Below, one piece after another: positions 44,043 to 54,162 of a DNA stretch of 64,000 bases. A program made the translations under genes and the position numbers. Origin of the DNA: Parapedobacter flavus (GTDB lineage Bacteria; Bacteroidota; Bacteroidia; Sphingobacteriales; Sphingobacteriaceae). The stretch spans positions 1 to 64,000 of the forward strand of contig NZ_JAYKZZ010000001.1 of the NCBI RefSeq assembly GCF_035818675.1, written 5' to 3'. Within the stretch, counting starts at the first letter, position 1, and the number at the start of each line of letters is the position of its first letter. A model generated the notes under the pieces. The model did no database searches and was not told the origin of the DNA. It saw only the letters and a list, made by a program, of their open reading frames with translations.

Positions 44043-44231
44043 ATGGGACGGCTGCAAAACCTGATCAAGCACCCTTACTTTAGCTACTTTTATGTCTTCG
44101 TAGTGGTGTTCTGCCTCATTTGCCTGCTCACCTTGCCGCAGGGCCACACATTGACTACATACGCCGTGATAGCGGGCGTGCTGATGTTTGTCCTCCACCG
44201 CTACAGAAAGTGGTTGTTGAAACAGCATTAG
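44043..44231 (+). CDS. Small membrane protein
   Basis: A 62-residue protein with two hydrophobic stretches (YFYVFVVVFCLICLLTL and TYAVIAGVLMFVLHRY), probably spanning the inner membrane twice. I do not recognise a family. Translational position right after gldH (8-nt gap) and the ATG after a GGGGGAACC stretch support it as a real gene. In related genomes a penicillin-binding protein gene often follows gldH, but it is not found here. Confidence 0.6.
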   Translation: MGRLQNLIKHPYFSYFYVFVVVFCLICLLTLPQGHTLTTYAVIAGVLMFVLHRYRKWLLKQH

Positions 44232-44374
44232 GAAACAACGCTTCTTAAAAACAAATCATCGTGTTGGTTGTTATGAAATCAGTTTGGTGGACAACCGCTG
44301 AACGAGGTTTTGATTTTTTGATCTTGACGAACCCATGGTCAAATAACCACTTATTAACACACTAACACATCAGT

Positions 44375-47300
44375 ATGAAAACAGTTGTATTCTTTTTTCG
44401 GCGCGTGGGCGGTTATGTCTGCACGTTATCGGCATTGCTATGGGCCATGCCGGGGTATGCCCAAACGGGAGGCATACAAGGAAAGGTATCGGACGAAGGC
44501 CAGCAACCATTGGTTGGTGCGTCCGTACACGTCGTGGAATTGAACCGGCAGGCCGGAACGAATGAGGAGGGAAATTATTCCTTTACCGATGTCCCGGATG
44601 GCACGTATACCCTCACGGTATCCTATATCGGCTATGAACAGGCCGAACGTACCATCACAGTATCAGGATCGGTGCAGACGCTCGATTTCAACCTCATCTC
44701 GAGCGGCGAAAGCTTGGACGAGGTGGTGGTCATCGGTTACGGAACGGCCCGCAAACGTGACCTCACCGGATCGGTGGCATCTGTGCAGGCGAAAGATTTT
44801 AATAAAGGCGTGATCGTGGCACCTGACCAACTCATCCAGGGCCGTACGGCAGGGGTGATGGTCATCAATAATACCGGACAGCCGGGTGGTTCCACGACGG
44901 TGCGGATTCGGGGGAACTCGTCTATCCGTGCCGGAAACAACCCGCTGTTCGTGGTGGATGGCGTACCGCTATCGGGTACCTCCGCGCGCCCGGGCGGATC
45001 GGGCGGATATGGGTCCGATGGTGGCAACCCACTCAGCTACCTCAATCCGAATGATATTGCCAGCATGGACATTTTGAAGGATGCTTCCGCCACCGCAATC
45101 TATGGTTCGCGTGGTGCGAATGGCGTTGTGCTTATCACCACGAAACGTGGCCAAACGGGCGCACCTACGCTGAACGTGATGGCGTCCACGGGCTTTTCTA
45201 CATTGCTGAAGAAACCCGAGGTGCTGACAGCCGATGAGTTTAGGCAAGCGGTACAGTTCTACACGCCCGATGATACGCAGGCCGACCATGGTGGCGACGT
45301 CTATGCCTTTGATGCGATTACCCGGACGGCCATGACCCAAAATTATAATGTGGACGTGTCGGGTGGGAATGACGATGGCCGCTATCGGATTTCCACCGGC
45401 TACCTCGACCAAAACGGTATCGTTGAAACCTCGCGGCTGCGGAAATACACGGCCAACCTGAGCAGTAGTTTCCGCTTCCTGGAAAGCAAGAAGCTGGGGT
45501 TGGATATCAACCTGCTGGCTACGCAAAACAACGAGAATATTGCGCCGATCGATGTAGGCGTAGGTTTCGAGGGGAACGTCATCTCCCAAGCACTGCAATG
45601 GAACCCCACACTACCATTGCGGGATAGTGAGGGCGAGTTGGCTTATCAATCCCCCTCGCTCATCAATCCGTTGACGGCCCTTGGGGCGTACAAAGATATT
45701 TCGGTGGTCAATACTGTTTTAGCGAGCTTCGCACCTTCTTATAAAATAACCGATGAGCTGGAGTATAAGTTGTTGTACAGCTACACCCGGTAAACGGGCC
45801 GACGCACGGGCCGGTTTATTGCGGGGATGATCAATCCCGACAACGTCAATAATGGCGGTGCGTTTATCGGCAACGATTTCGAAACCAACCACCAGCTGAC
45901 GCATACGCTGTCGTTCAACAAGGATATTACCCCACTGCTTAACTTGAATGCAGTAGCGGGCTACGAATACCTCAGCTTCGACACACGATGGAATTCGCAA
46001 AGCGGAACGGGCTTCTCCGAATTGGGCGATTTGGACTATTACGACTACCTCGATTATGCCATAGCCAGCAACAGGTCCATCAATTCTTATCGGTACCCGA
46101 CCAACGAATTGCAGTCGTTCTTTGCTCGGGCAGCCTTCAATTATGACGACCGCTACTTGTTCACCGGGACCATCCGTCGCGATGGGTCCACCAAGTTTGG
46201 CGAGAATAACAAATATGCGAATTTCCCCTCGCTGGCGTTTGCGTGGAACGTATCCAACGAGGCATTTATGCAAGACAATGAGCACATCAGCAACCTGAAA
46301 GTACGGTTGGGCTGGGGGCAGACCGGCAACCAAGAGTTTCCATCAGGGGCGTCGAAAGACCGGTACGTGTTTGGAGCCCAAAGTATTAGACAGGAAAATT
46401 TCGGCAATCCGAACCTCCGATGGGAAAGCTCCGAGACCTTTAATGCCGGTATTGACTTCGGCCTGTTTAACCAACGGCTTTCGGGATCGATCGACTACTT
46501 TAAAAAGACCACCACCGACGCGTTGTTTGAACAAACGCTTGCCCAACCCGCGCCAAGCGGCCGGATATGGGTAAACCTCGATGGTGAGATCGTAAATGAG
46601 GGGGTAGAGCTGGCACTGGCGGGAAGCGTGATTCAGAACGACAGCTGGAATTGGAACGTGGAAGCCAACGCGACCTTCTTGCAGAACAAGGTGAGCGGTT
46701 TGCTGGGGTATTATGAAACCGCAGCGCTCCGCGGACAAGGCTTCTCGGGTGTATTGGGGCAGCGTATGGTGAGCAACCAGCCGCTTAACGTGTGGTATTT
46801 GGCCCAATTTGAGGGAATAGACCCCACGACGGGCATGAGCATGTACCGTGCCCTTGATGGCGACGTTAGTACGGCGGTAGACCCCGCATTGAATAAGTTT
46901 TACATGGGTAGCCCGAACCCGACATCCTTGCTGGGTATATCGACCGATGTGAGCTATAAACGGTTTACCGCCACATTGAACATGCACGGTGCATTTGGCC
47001 ATTACCTGTTCAACAACACGATGGCGACGGTATTGGGTGTGAATAACCTGTCGAATCGCAATATCGGCAAGTCGTTCTTCGACCAGCAGGCCGGTGAATC
47101 CACATCCAACTCGGCTGCGCCCTCAACCCGGTATCTGGAGAAAGGTGATTTCCTGAAATTGTCTAACATGACCTTAAGCTACAATGTCGGTAATCTGGGC
47201 GGGATACGGAATGTGAACATTTCGCTCACCGGCCAGAATCTGTTCGTCTTTACGGGTTATACGGGGTTTGATCCGGAGGTAAACACTGACGGTGCGGCAA

Positions 47301-47383
47301 ACGACATTCCATCGCTCGGTATCGAATACCTTCCGTATCCACCGGCGAGGACGTTCCTCCTCGGCCTTAATTTTTCACTGTAA
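44375..47383 (+). pseudogene. SusC/RagA-type TonB-linked outer membrane protein, interrupted by an in-frame TAA
   Basis: A SusC-family outer-membrane transporter that would be about 1,001 residues long. The first part (44375-45793) has a signal peptide, the carboxypeptidase-like domain (GIQGKVSDEGQQPLVGASV..., without STN domain), the TonB box region DEVVVIGYGTARKRDLTGSVASV, the plug, and the RagA signature YGSRGANGVVLITTKRG. It ends with a TAA at 45791-45793 in the reading frame; the barrel continues in the same frame (33 nt to the ATG at 45827) to 47383 and ends in a normal C-terminal LGLNFSL. No length change exists, so a single substitution (for example CAA to TAA) explains the break. Downstream susD is intact. 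It may be a true pseudogene, a sequencing error or a read-through codon. Confidence 0.85.
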
Positions 47384-47394
47384 CTATTGGAACC

Positions 47395-48945
47395 ATGAAG
47401 ACATTAAAAATATATCGTGTAATTGTATTAGCTGTTGTAGGTTTCTCTTTTTCCTGTACGGATCTGAACGAACAGCTTAAAAGTGAGTTGGAACAAGGGG
47501 TGTCGAACGTGAATACATCCGATCTACTGACCAGCGCGTACACCGCCTTGTATACGCCGTACCACCAGGATCAGCGGTGGGTGCTGGAAGAAATTTCGAC
47601 CGATGCGGCCATGGCTCCAACCCGTGGTGGCGACTGGGACGATAACGGGGTTTATAGGGCGATCCACCAACATACGTGGAATCAGGACAATTCGTTTATG
47701 AACAGTACATTCGTGAGCCTGCTTGGCGCACAGTTCCAAGCATCGAATGTGCTGCGTAGCGACCCCACCGCACAACAGGCGGCTGAGGCCCGGTTCATTC
47801 GCGCATTAAGCATGTATGACGTATTGAGCCTGTGGGGTATGGTACCCTATCGCGAAGAGTTGGAAGACTTTAAGGTGCCCCCCATAACCCTGCAGACCCA
47901 AGAAGCCATTGATTTTATCGCCAACGAACTCAATGAGATCATGAACGAATTGCCCAGTGGGGGCGAAGCGTATCTGGCCAACAAAAATGCTGCACGGACG
48001 CTCCTCATGAAACTGTACCTCAACAAGGGCACGTTCCTCAACCGCGAAAGCCCCACGTTTGATGCAGCCGATATGAACCAGGTGATCACCCTGGCCAATG
48101 ACATCACCGCGAGCGGTGAATATTCGATTTCGGCCCCGGGAAAATACTTCGATAATTTTGCGCCGAACAACGATGTGGTTTCCACGGAGAATATCTTCAC
48201 ACTGTATAACGAATTCGGTGTGCGGGGCGGAAGCGTGGACCGCCCGTGGAATACCATCGCCCACTATAACATGACGCCGGGTGGGTGGAACGGCTGGTGC
48301 ACCCTATCGGATTTCTATGACCTATTTGACGAAGGGGATGAACGGCTGGGTATGGCCTACGACTACCCTGCGGATACCATGGACAACCCCGGCAACCGCC
48401 GCAACGTGGGTTTTCTCGTTGGTCAGCAGTATGACCTCGAAACCGATGAACCGCTGATGGCAAGGAACCCGTCGTCCCAACCCTTGGTTTTCACGCCCGA
48501 TGTAACACTCAGGACATCAGGAAGCACATTGGAAACCGCCGGCATCCGGGTGATGAAATATGCGTTTGACTATGGGGTGCCTTCCGGGCAACGGAATAAC
48601 GACTGGGTGGTATTCCGGTATGCCGATGTGTTACTGATGCAGGCCGAGGCTATCCTAAGGGGCGGTAGCGGTTCAGAGGCCGATGCAATAGCACTGGTGA
48701 ACGGCATCCGCGAAAACCGGAACGTGGAGCCGCTTGCTGGGCTGACGCTTGACAACCTCCTCGATGAGCGGGGCCGTGAGCTGTACTGGGAGGGCTGGAG
48801 ACGGCAGGACCTGATCCGGTTCGGCAAGTTTTTGGAACCCTGGCAGGAGAAACCCGCCGATGCCGGGCCACATACGCTGGTATACCCCATACCGAGCCAG
48901 CAAATAGCGGTTAACCCGAATTTAACGCAAAACCCGGGTTACTGA
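47395..48945 (+). CDS. SusD/RagB family nutrient-binding lipoprotein
   Basis: A 516-residue lipoprotein (signal ending FSFS then C, residue 22) of the SusD/RagB family, a TPR-like glycan-binding lid that sits on the SusC barrel. Family features: the N-terminal LNEQLKSELEQGVSNVNTSDLLTSAYTALYTPYH, ALSMYDVLSLWGMVPYREEL, AARTLLMKLYLNKGTFLN, WVVFRYADVLLMQAEAILRGG, and ERGRELYWEGWRRQDLIRFGKF near the C-terminus. It begins 11 nt after susC. No glycoside hydrolase, sensor or other catabolic gene adjoins, so the substrate cannot be inferred. The transcript ends at a strong terminator. Confidence 0.93.
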   Translation: MKTLKIYRVIVLAVVGFSFSCTDLNEQLKSELEQGVSNVNTSDLLTSAYTALYTPYHQDQRWVLEEISTDAAMAPTRGGDWDDNGVYRAIHQHTWNQDNSFMNSTFVSLLGAQFQASNVLRSDPTAQQAAEARFIRALSMYDVLSLWGMVPYREELEDFKVPPITLQTQEAIDFIANELNEIMNELPSGGEAYLANKNAARTLLMKLYLNKGTFLNRESPTFDAADMNQVITLANDITASGEYSISAPGKYFDNFAPNNDVVSTENIFTLYNEFGVRGGSVDRPWNTIAHYNMTPGGWNGWCTLSDFYDLFDEGDERLGMAYDYPADTMDNPGNRRNVGFLVGQQYDLETDEPLMARNPSSQPLVFTPDVTLRTSGSTLETAGIRVMKYAFDYGVPSGQRNNDWVVFRYADVLLMQAEAILRGGSGSEADAIALVNGIRENRNVEPLAGLTLDNLLDERGRELYWEGWRRQDLIRFGKFLEPWQEKPADAGPHTLVYPIPSQQIAVNPNLTQNPGY

Positions 48946-48968
48946 TAACGTCCGATTGACCGAACAGC

Positions 48969-49015
48969 AAAGCCACTACGGACAGGGTTCACACCCCGGT
49001 TTGTAGTGGCTTTTT
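48969..49015 (+). terminator. Rho-independent terminator after susD
   Basis: Perfect 11-bp stem AAAGCCACTAC (48969-48979) with GTAGTGGCTTT (49003-49013), 23-nt loop, closing in TTTTTGG. Starts 24 nt after the susD stop. Confidence 0.9.
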
Positions 49016-49076
49016 GGTGGAAAAGTGAATGATTTCTTGAGTTTTGCAGCTGATTGAATTTTTATATCTGATTATC

Positions 49077-49139
49077 AGTATGTTGTATTAATACATACTA
49101 CTATGTATTGCATAGTACAAACTAAAACATATATCTTTG
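49077..49139 (+). promoter_or_regulatory. padR promoter with two dyad operators
   Basis: Two inverted repeats lie just before padR: arms AGTATGT (49077-49083) and ACATACT (49093-49099), then arms TACTATG (49099-49105) and CATAGTA (49111-49117). The second dyad encloses TTG at 49108-49110, a -33 box 21 nt before the -7 box TATCTTTG (49132-49139). The pattern is typical of PadR-family autorepression (inferred). The -7 box ends 4 nt before the ATG. Confidence 0.7.
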
Positions 49140-49143
49140 TATT

Positions 49144-49524
49144 ATGATAGTAGATAATACGCAAACCCAAATGAGGAAGGGGATACTCGAATACTGTATC
49201 CTTTCGATGATCTCGCAGGGCGAAATATACGCCTCAGACATCATTGGCGAGCTCAAGAAGGCCCGGCTGCTGGTGGTAGAGGGTACCTTATATCCTTTGC
49301 TTACCCGGTTGAAAAATAATGGGCTGCTCAGCTATGTTTGGAAAGAATCCACGTCGGGCCCACCGCGTAAATACTACCAGATTACGCCGGCGGGAACCGA
49401 GGTGCTCCATAAATTGGATACCACTTGGGGAGAGCTGGTGTTTGCCGTACAGACATCGACGGCCGGGCGTGTTGAACGAGGGGCAGACGACGACGCAGCT
49501 CAGACAATAGACGATAAACATTAG
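49144..49524 (+). CDS. PadR-family transcriptional regulator
   Basis: A 126-residue winged-helix regulator. The PadR core is complete: MRKGILEYCILSMISQGEIYASDIIGELKKARLLVVEGTLYPLLTRLKNNGLLSYVWKESTSGPPRKYYQITPAGTEVLHKL, including the conserved 'YASDI' and 'EGTLYPLLTRLxxxGLL' helices and the G-PPRKYY wing. Two dyads overlap its own promoter, so autoregulation is likely. It is followed after 34 nt by a PspC-domain gene on the same strand, a common Bacteroidota pairing in which PadR controls the membrane-stress protein. Confidence 0.92.
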   Translation: MIVDNTQTQMRKGILEYCILSMISQGEIYASDIIGELKKARLLVVEGTLYPLLTRLKNNGLLSYVWKESTSGPPRKYYQITPAGTEVLHKLDTTWGELVFAVQTSTAGRVERGADDDAAQTIDDKH

Positions 49525-49558
49525 ACATCAGACAATAGAAAATAAAAACCACAAGAAA

Positions 49559-51193
49559 ATGAACAGGACCATCATCATTAACATAAATGGCATCGTTTTT
49601 CACATTGAAGAGGATGCTTATGACGTGTTGCGTTCCTATATGATTGAAGTGAAAAAGCACTTCGGGAACACAGCGGATAGCCATGAGATCGTGGGCGACA
49701 TTGAAAACCGCATTGCGGAGATGTTTAACGATCGTATTGTGCAGGGCAAAAAGGAGGTCGTAACCATGCAGGATGTCAATGACGTCATCGCCCAAATGGG
49801 GCGGGTGAGCGACTTTGAGACTGAAGAGCAGGAAGCGGGCCCGGACTACGCGGCGGACGAAGGATACGATTTCGCGTCGCACAGTGGGGAGCGCAAACTG
49901 ATGCGCGATCCGGACGACAAGGTGTTCGGAGGGGTTTGTAGCGGACTGGGGCGTTACTTTGCCATCGAGGCGCGGTGGGTCAGACTGATCCTGGTGCTGC
50001 TGTTCATCTTTGGGGGAATGGGTTTCTTGCTCTACATCATCCTCTGGATCGTGATGCCGATGGCCCGCACGCGCGCCGACCGGATGGCCATGCGTGGCGA
50101 AGCACCCAATCTGCAGAATTTCAAGCGTAGTTTTCAGGAGGAGATGGAGGGCCTCCGCTCAAATTTTACCGGAGCCGAGGCGGGTATTAAGCGCGGACTC
50201 AACTCGGCTGGAAACTTCTTGGTACGCGCATTCGTGGTTTTCGTGAAAATTCTCGGCGTGCTCGTGATTATGGGGTTGTGTGGCGGCCTGATCGTGTTGG
50301 TAGTTGCCATCGTCGCTAGCTTTGGCTTCTTCGGTGAAGATGCCGATATGGCCATGTTTCCCCTCAATGTGATTGAACCAGACCTTCGTACACCGATGCT
50401 GATCAGTGCCTTAGTGGTAGCCGTTATCCCGTTCATTGCCTTAGTGGCGCTCATTGTTCGCATTTTGTTTAACCGGAGTGCCATGGGACAGTACACCGGG
50501 TTTGCGCTATTGATCGTATGGCTGATCGCTGTGGGTTTCACCACCGTATATGGCACGCGTACGATCAATGATTTCCGCGAGGAAAGTACCGTGGTAGAAG
50601 AACGGCCACTGGAACAACACCCCGCGTATCGGCTCACCAGAAACGATATGACGGTCATCCGTCTCCAGCGAGATTCGCTCGACCGGATATCGAGTATCCG
50701 CCAGAGGGCCGTCATCCGCAACCGGAATATCCTTGAAGGCCAAAGCCGGATGTATATGCGCGTTGTAAAGGTAGATTCCCTTCAGGCACCTTCGCTCACC
50801 TACGAGTATTCGGCACATGGAGCTACCTATGAACGGGCAGCCGAGCGTGCCGGGAAAATCGATTACGACTTCCAGCAACAGGGCGATACACTCGTATTCG
50901 GCAGTCACTTCCGCATCGCTGATGATGACCTGATGCGTGACCAGCAGTTGTACCTGAAGCTGAACATTCCGGTTGGTGCGCGGCTGATTGTCGACAGGGA
51001 CCTGCAGCGCCATATTTGGGACTTGCCCTTCAATCAATGCGAAGAAAATTACGAGTATTCGGATCGGCCCGATAAAACCGAGTGGGTGATGACGGCATCC
51101 GGCTTAAAATGTGCCATTGCACCGCCACCTCCGGAAGAAACACCCGTAATAATCGATACCGTTCGTGTGGACAGCGTGGCGATTTTAAAATAA
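49559..51193 (+). CDS. PspC domain-containing membrane protein
   Basis: A 544-residue protein. The N-terminal ~100 residues (IIININGIVFHIEEDAYDVLRSYMIEVKKHF ... EIVGDIENRIAEMFNDRI) form a conserved helical domain that accompanies PspC in Bacteroidota. The PspC domain follows (KLMRDPDDKVFGGVCSGLGRYFAIEARWVRLILVLLFIFGGMGFLLYIILWIVMP), then three more membrane helices (residues ~220-340) and a C-terminal exported beta-rich domain (~350-544) of unknown fold ending in a proline-rich tail. Envelope-stress function is inferred from PspC. It follows padR and is probably in the same transcript. Confidence 0.88.
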   Translation: MNRTIIININGIVFHIEEDAYDVLRSYMIEVKKHFGNTADSHEIVGDIENRIAEMFNDRIVQGKKEVVTMQDVNDVIAQMGRVSDFETEEQEAGPDYAADEGYDFASHSGERKLMRDPDDKVFGGVCSGLGRYFAIEARWVRLILVLLFIFGGMGFLLYIILWIVMPMARTRADRMAMRGEAPNLQNFKRSFQEEMEGLRSNFTGAEAGIKRGLNSAGNFLVRAFVVFVKILGVLVIMGLCGGLIVLVVAIVASFGFFGEDADMAMFPLNVIEPDLRTPMLISALVVAVIPFIALVALIVRILFNRSAMGQYTGFALLIVWLIAVGFTTVYGTRTINDFREESTVVEERPLEQHPAYRLTRNDMTVIRLQRDSLDRISSIRQRAVIRNRNILEGQSRMYMRVVKVDSLQAPSLTYEYSAHGATYERAAERAGKIDYDFQQQGDTLVFGSHFRIADDDLMRDQQLYLKLNIPVGARLIVDRDLQRHIWDLPFNQCEENYEYSDRPDKTEWVMTASGLKCAIAPPPPEETPVIIDTVRVDSVAILK

Positions 51194-51416
51194 TTTCGGT
51201 AACGGTGCAACTTTTCGATACGTCCATGCGTCATACCAACAGTACTTGGGTTCGCAATTAAGAAAACGCGGGGCATGTTAGGCCGCGAAACGAGACACAG
51301 CGGCAATACTTGTCTGATAAAGCAAAACAAATAACACATAACACACCAGATTTACAGTAGGTTAGAAAGATGTTGGCTTTTTGACAGGGGTGTAGTATGC
51401 CAAAACGGTAATAACG

Positions 51417-53846
51417 ATGAAACAACTTTATATGGGAATAACCGCACTCTTCGTTTGCTTCGGTGCTGGAGCCTATGCCCAGCAAGCGAGCCTTACCGGG
51501 CGGGTGGTTGATGAACAATCGCAACCACTCGATCTGGCTACCGTGCATCTGCTGAACGCGAAAGACTCAGCGGTTGTGCGTACCGTTTTCCCCGACAAGC
51601 AGGGTGGTTTCACGTTTACGGGTCTTGCACAGGGCGCCTACCGCGTTACCGCCGTGCTCGTGGGCTATGACGACGGGGCAAGCGCACCGATTGCCGTTAC
51701 ATCGGCAACGGGTAGCAAGGATGTCGGCACCCTGGTGCTAAGCCACGGCAACACGGTGCTGGATGAGGTAACCGTAGCCGCCCCCCAGCGGCCATTGGTA
51801 GAACGGCGGGCCGATATGCTCGTCGTGAATGTGGAGAACTCCACCCTGGCCGCGGGCAATACAGCCATGGATATCCTCGAGCGCTCGCCTGGCGTAACGG
51901 TAGACAAAGATGATAACATCAGCCTCATGGGCAAGCAGGGTGTCACGGTGATGATCGATGGCCGGCAAATCCATCTCTCGGCGGAACAGTTGGCCAACTT
52001 CTTACGGAACACGGATGGCAACACGATCAAATCCATCGAGTTGATTACCAACCCCTCTTCCAAATACGATGCTTCAGGGACCGCCGGAATGATCAATATC
52101 GTGCTGAAGAAGAATCGCTTGGCGGGCACCAATGGTTCGTTGACACTTGGCGCCGGCTACGGGTTTGGCCACAAGGCCAACTCATCGCTAAACCTGAACC
52201 ATAAACAAGGCCCCGTGAATGTATACGGCACGTATAGCTACATGAACAACAGGGGAGGAAATGAGTTTGATATTTTCCGCTCGATTTCATTACCGGGCGG
52301 AGCAAACACCGATTTCCAGCAATATACCGATTTTATACGGCATAATTCGAGCCACTCCTACCGCGCGGGTGTGGATTACCAAACCTCCGACCGCAACGTG
52401 ATCGGCCTGTCGCTCAATGGCTATGCCAGTGGCAACGACAACGACAATTCGAGCCATACCCTCATTGGCCGAACCATCCTGTCGCCCGACTCGACGCTCA
52501 CCACCTCGTCCATTTTCGATGGCAGTTACACCAGCTTGGCGGTGAACGTGAACAACCAGTTCACCATCGATACCAATGGCCGTAAATTGGTCGCCGATGT
52601 CGACATCTCCCGTTTTTCGAATCACAACAAAGCCAACTACAACAATACGCTCTTCCTGCCCTCGGGCGATATGAAAGACGAGCCGCTGCTGTCGCGCAGT
52701 GACATGCCCACCATTATCGATATCCGCGTGGCCAAGGTGGATTATACCCACCCGTTCGGCAAGGACAATAAGCTGGAGGCGGGCGTGAAGTACAGCAACG
52801 TGGCCTCCGACAACGACATGCGCTTTGAGAACCAGGTGGACGGCGTGTGGCAGAATGCAGAGAACCGGACCAACCACTTTGTATACGAAGAGCAGGTGGC
52901 CGCCGCATACATCAACTACCATAAGCAAGTGGGTAAATGGGGTTTCCAAGCGGGGGTCCGTAGCGAGTACACCGTTTCGGATGGTAATTCCATTACGCTG
53001 GCCAACCGCATCAAACGCGACTATATCGATTTTTTCCCCAGTGTGTTCGTGAATTACAACCTTTCGGACAACCATCAGCTGGGCCTTTCGTACAGCAAAC
53101 GCATCAACAGGCCGAACTATGGCAATCTTAATCCGTTCGAGTATTTCCTCGACCAGTATACCTTCGAACGGGGTAATCCGTACCTGCGGCCGGAGTATAC
53201 CCATGCGTTCGACCTATCGTACACCCTATTACAGCGTTTTAACCTAAGTGCCGGCTATAGCCGAACGAATGACGTCATTGCCGAATCGATGAACCAAAAT
53301 GATGAAACGAAGCAAACGTGGGTATCTCGGGATAACCTCGCTAAGCAAGATATTTGGTATGCCAACGTAAATGCGCCGGTAAAGGTGGCAAAATGGTGGA
53401 ATACCAACACCAACGTGAACGCCTTTTATATGGCTTTCGATGGGCTGCTTAATGGCCAGCATCTTCACCAAGGGCAGTTTGCATGGCAGTTGCGCAGCAA
53501 CCATACCTTTACGATATGGCCAACATTCACAGCGGAGGCTTCCGCAAATTACCGTTCATCGCTGATTTACAGCGTGTACCGCATAGGCGCACAATGGTCT
53601 GTCGATGCCGGCCTGAATAAATCATTTTACGATAAGAAAGTAAACCTGAAATTTTCGGTCAGCGATATCTTCGATACCCGCATTCAGAATGTGCGGACGC
53701 GATTTGGCGGACTGCATGCCATCATCAATCAGAAAAACGAAACAAGGGTTGCGCGGCTTACCCTAACCGTCAACTTTGGGACCCTCAAGAACGGCGCCCG
53801 CCGGGAGACCCAGAGTGAGGAGAAAAGCCGTATCAGTATGCCTTAG
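51417..53846 (+). CDS. TonB-dependent receptor-like outer membrane protein (OMP_b-brl_3 type)
   Basis: An 809-residue outer-membrane protein: signal peptide (MKQLYMGITALFVCFGAGAYAQ), carboxypeptidase-regulatory-like beta domain (ASLTGRVVDEQSQPLDLATVHLL ..., ~25-105), plug domain (~115-215, with LLEDMLERSPGVTVDKDDNISLMGKQGVTVMIDG type text), and a barrel of the Bacteroidota 'outer membrane beta-barrel family' (SYRAGVDYQTS..., GLSYSKRINRPNYGNLNPFEYFLDQYTFERGNPYLRPEYTHAFDLSY). Substrate is unknown. It does not end in the usual aromatic residue but in a charged tail (EKSRISMP). Followed by a GNRA-loop terminator at 53876. Confidence 0.87.
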   Translation: MKQLYMGITALFVCFGAGAYAQQASLTGRVVDEQSQPLDLATVHLLNAKDSAVVRTVFPDKQGGFTFTGLAQGAYRVTAVLVGYDDGASAPIAVTSATGSKDVGTLVLSHGNTVLDEVTVAAPQRPLVERRADMLVVNVENSTLAAGNTAMDILERSPGVTVDKDDNISLMGKQGVTVMIDGRQIHLSAEQLANFLRNTDGNTIKSIELITNPSSKYDASGTAGMINIVLKKNRLAGTNGSLTLGAGYGFGHKANSSLNLNHKQGPVNVYGTYSYMNNRGGNEFDIFRSISLPGGANTDFQQYTDFIRHNSSHSYRAGVDYQTSDRNVIGLSLNGYASGNDNDNSSHTLIGRTILSPDSTLTTSSIFDGSYTSLAVNVNNQFTIDTNGRKLVADVDISRFSNHNKANYNNTLFLPSGDMKDEPLLSRSDMPTIIDIRVAKVDYTHPFGKDNKLEAGVKYSNVASDNDMRFENQVDGVWQNAENRTNHFVYEEQVAAAYINYHKQVGKWGFQAGVRSEYTVSDGNSITLANRIKRDYIDFFPSVFVNYNLSDNHQLGLSYSKRINRPNYGNLNPFEYFLDQYTFERGNPYLRPEYTHAFDLSYTLLQRFNLSAGYSRTNDVIAESMNQNDETKQTWVSRDNLAKQDIWYANVNAPVKVAKWWNTNTNVNAFYMAFDGLLNGQHLHQGQFAWQLRSNHTFTIWPTFTAEASANYRSSLIYSVYRIGAQWSVDAGLNKSFYDKKVNLKFSVSDIFDTRIQNVRTRFGGLHAIINQKNETRVARLTLTVNFGTLKNGARRETQSEEKSRISMP

Positions 53847-53875
53847 TGTGTTTGGGCATATAAATTTGTGGTTCA

Positions 53876-53907
53876 CCGTCCCCGATGCGAATCGGGGGCG
53901 GTTTTTT
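53876..53907 (+). terminator. Rho-independent terminator after the outer-membrane receptor
   Basis: 11-bp stem CCGTCCCCGAT (53876-53886) with ATCGGGGGCGG (53891-53901), one G-U pair, GCGA tetraloop (GNRA type) and six T residues (53902-53907), 30 nt after the stop codon. Confidence 0.92.
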
Positions 53908-54162
53908 ACTTTCGTAAAGACCGCACATCAATTGCCTGTCATTTCCTAATGATATTAAAAGGATATCATTAATATATAATTAGGATATTAAAGGAGTTTT
54001 CCCCTACGAAACCCCTATAAGAACCCTATTATATACCTATAAAAACCTTTGTATTTAATAAACCGTTAAGGGAAGTTCCTCAGTTGTCGGCCTACGTTCC
54101 CCGCTGCTTTTTTGTCAATTTCGAAATCCTTATTTTTGTCAATAAATAAGACGTCGGAAAAC
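53908..54162 (+). other. AT-rich intergenic region with dyads and promoter
   Basis: About 255 nt without a gene. It contains an inverted repeat with arms AATGATAT (53948-53955) and ATATCATT (53963-53970), an outer pair CCTAAT (53945-53950) and ATTAGG (53979-53984), and several short repeats of AGGATAT. A promoter for the next gene is likely at TTTG 54111-54114 and TATTTTTG 54131-54138 (16-nt gap). The dyads could be operators; nothing else is seen. Confidence 0.45.

Noticed and set aside
44266..44296. Inverted repeat GGTTGT/ACAACC before susC
   Set aside because: Only a 6-bp arm with a 19-nt spacer; such repeats are expected by chance and no other support exists.
45827..47383. Second half of the broken susC as an independent gene
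   Set aside because: It lacks a signal peptide and plug, begins in the middle of a barrel, and is in frame with the first half after a single stop codon.
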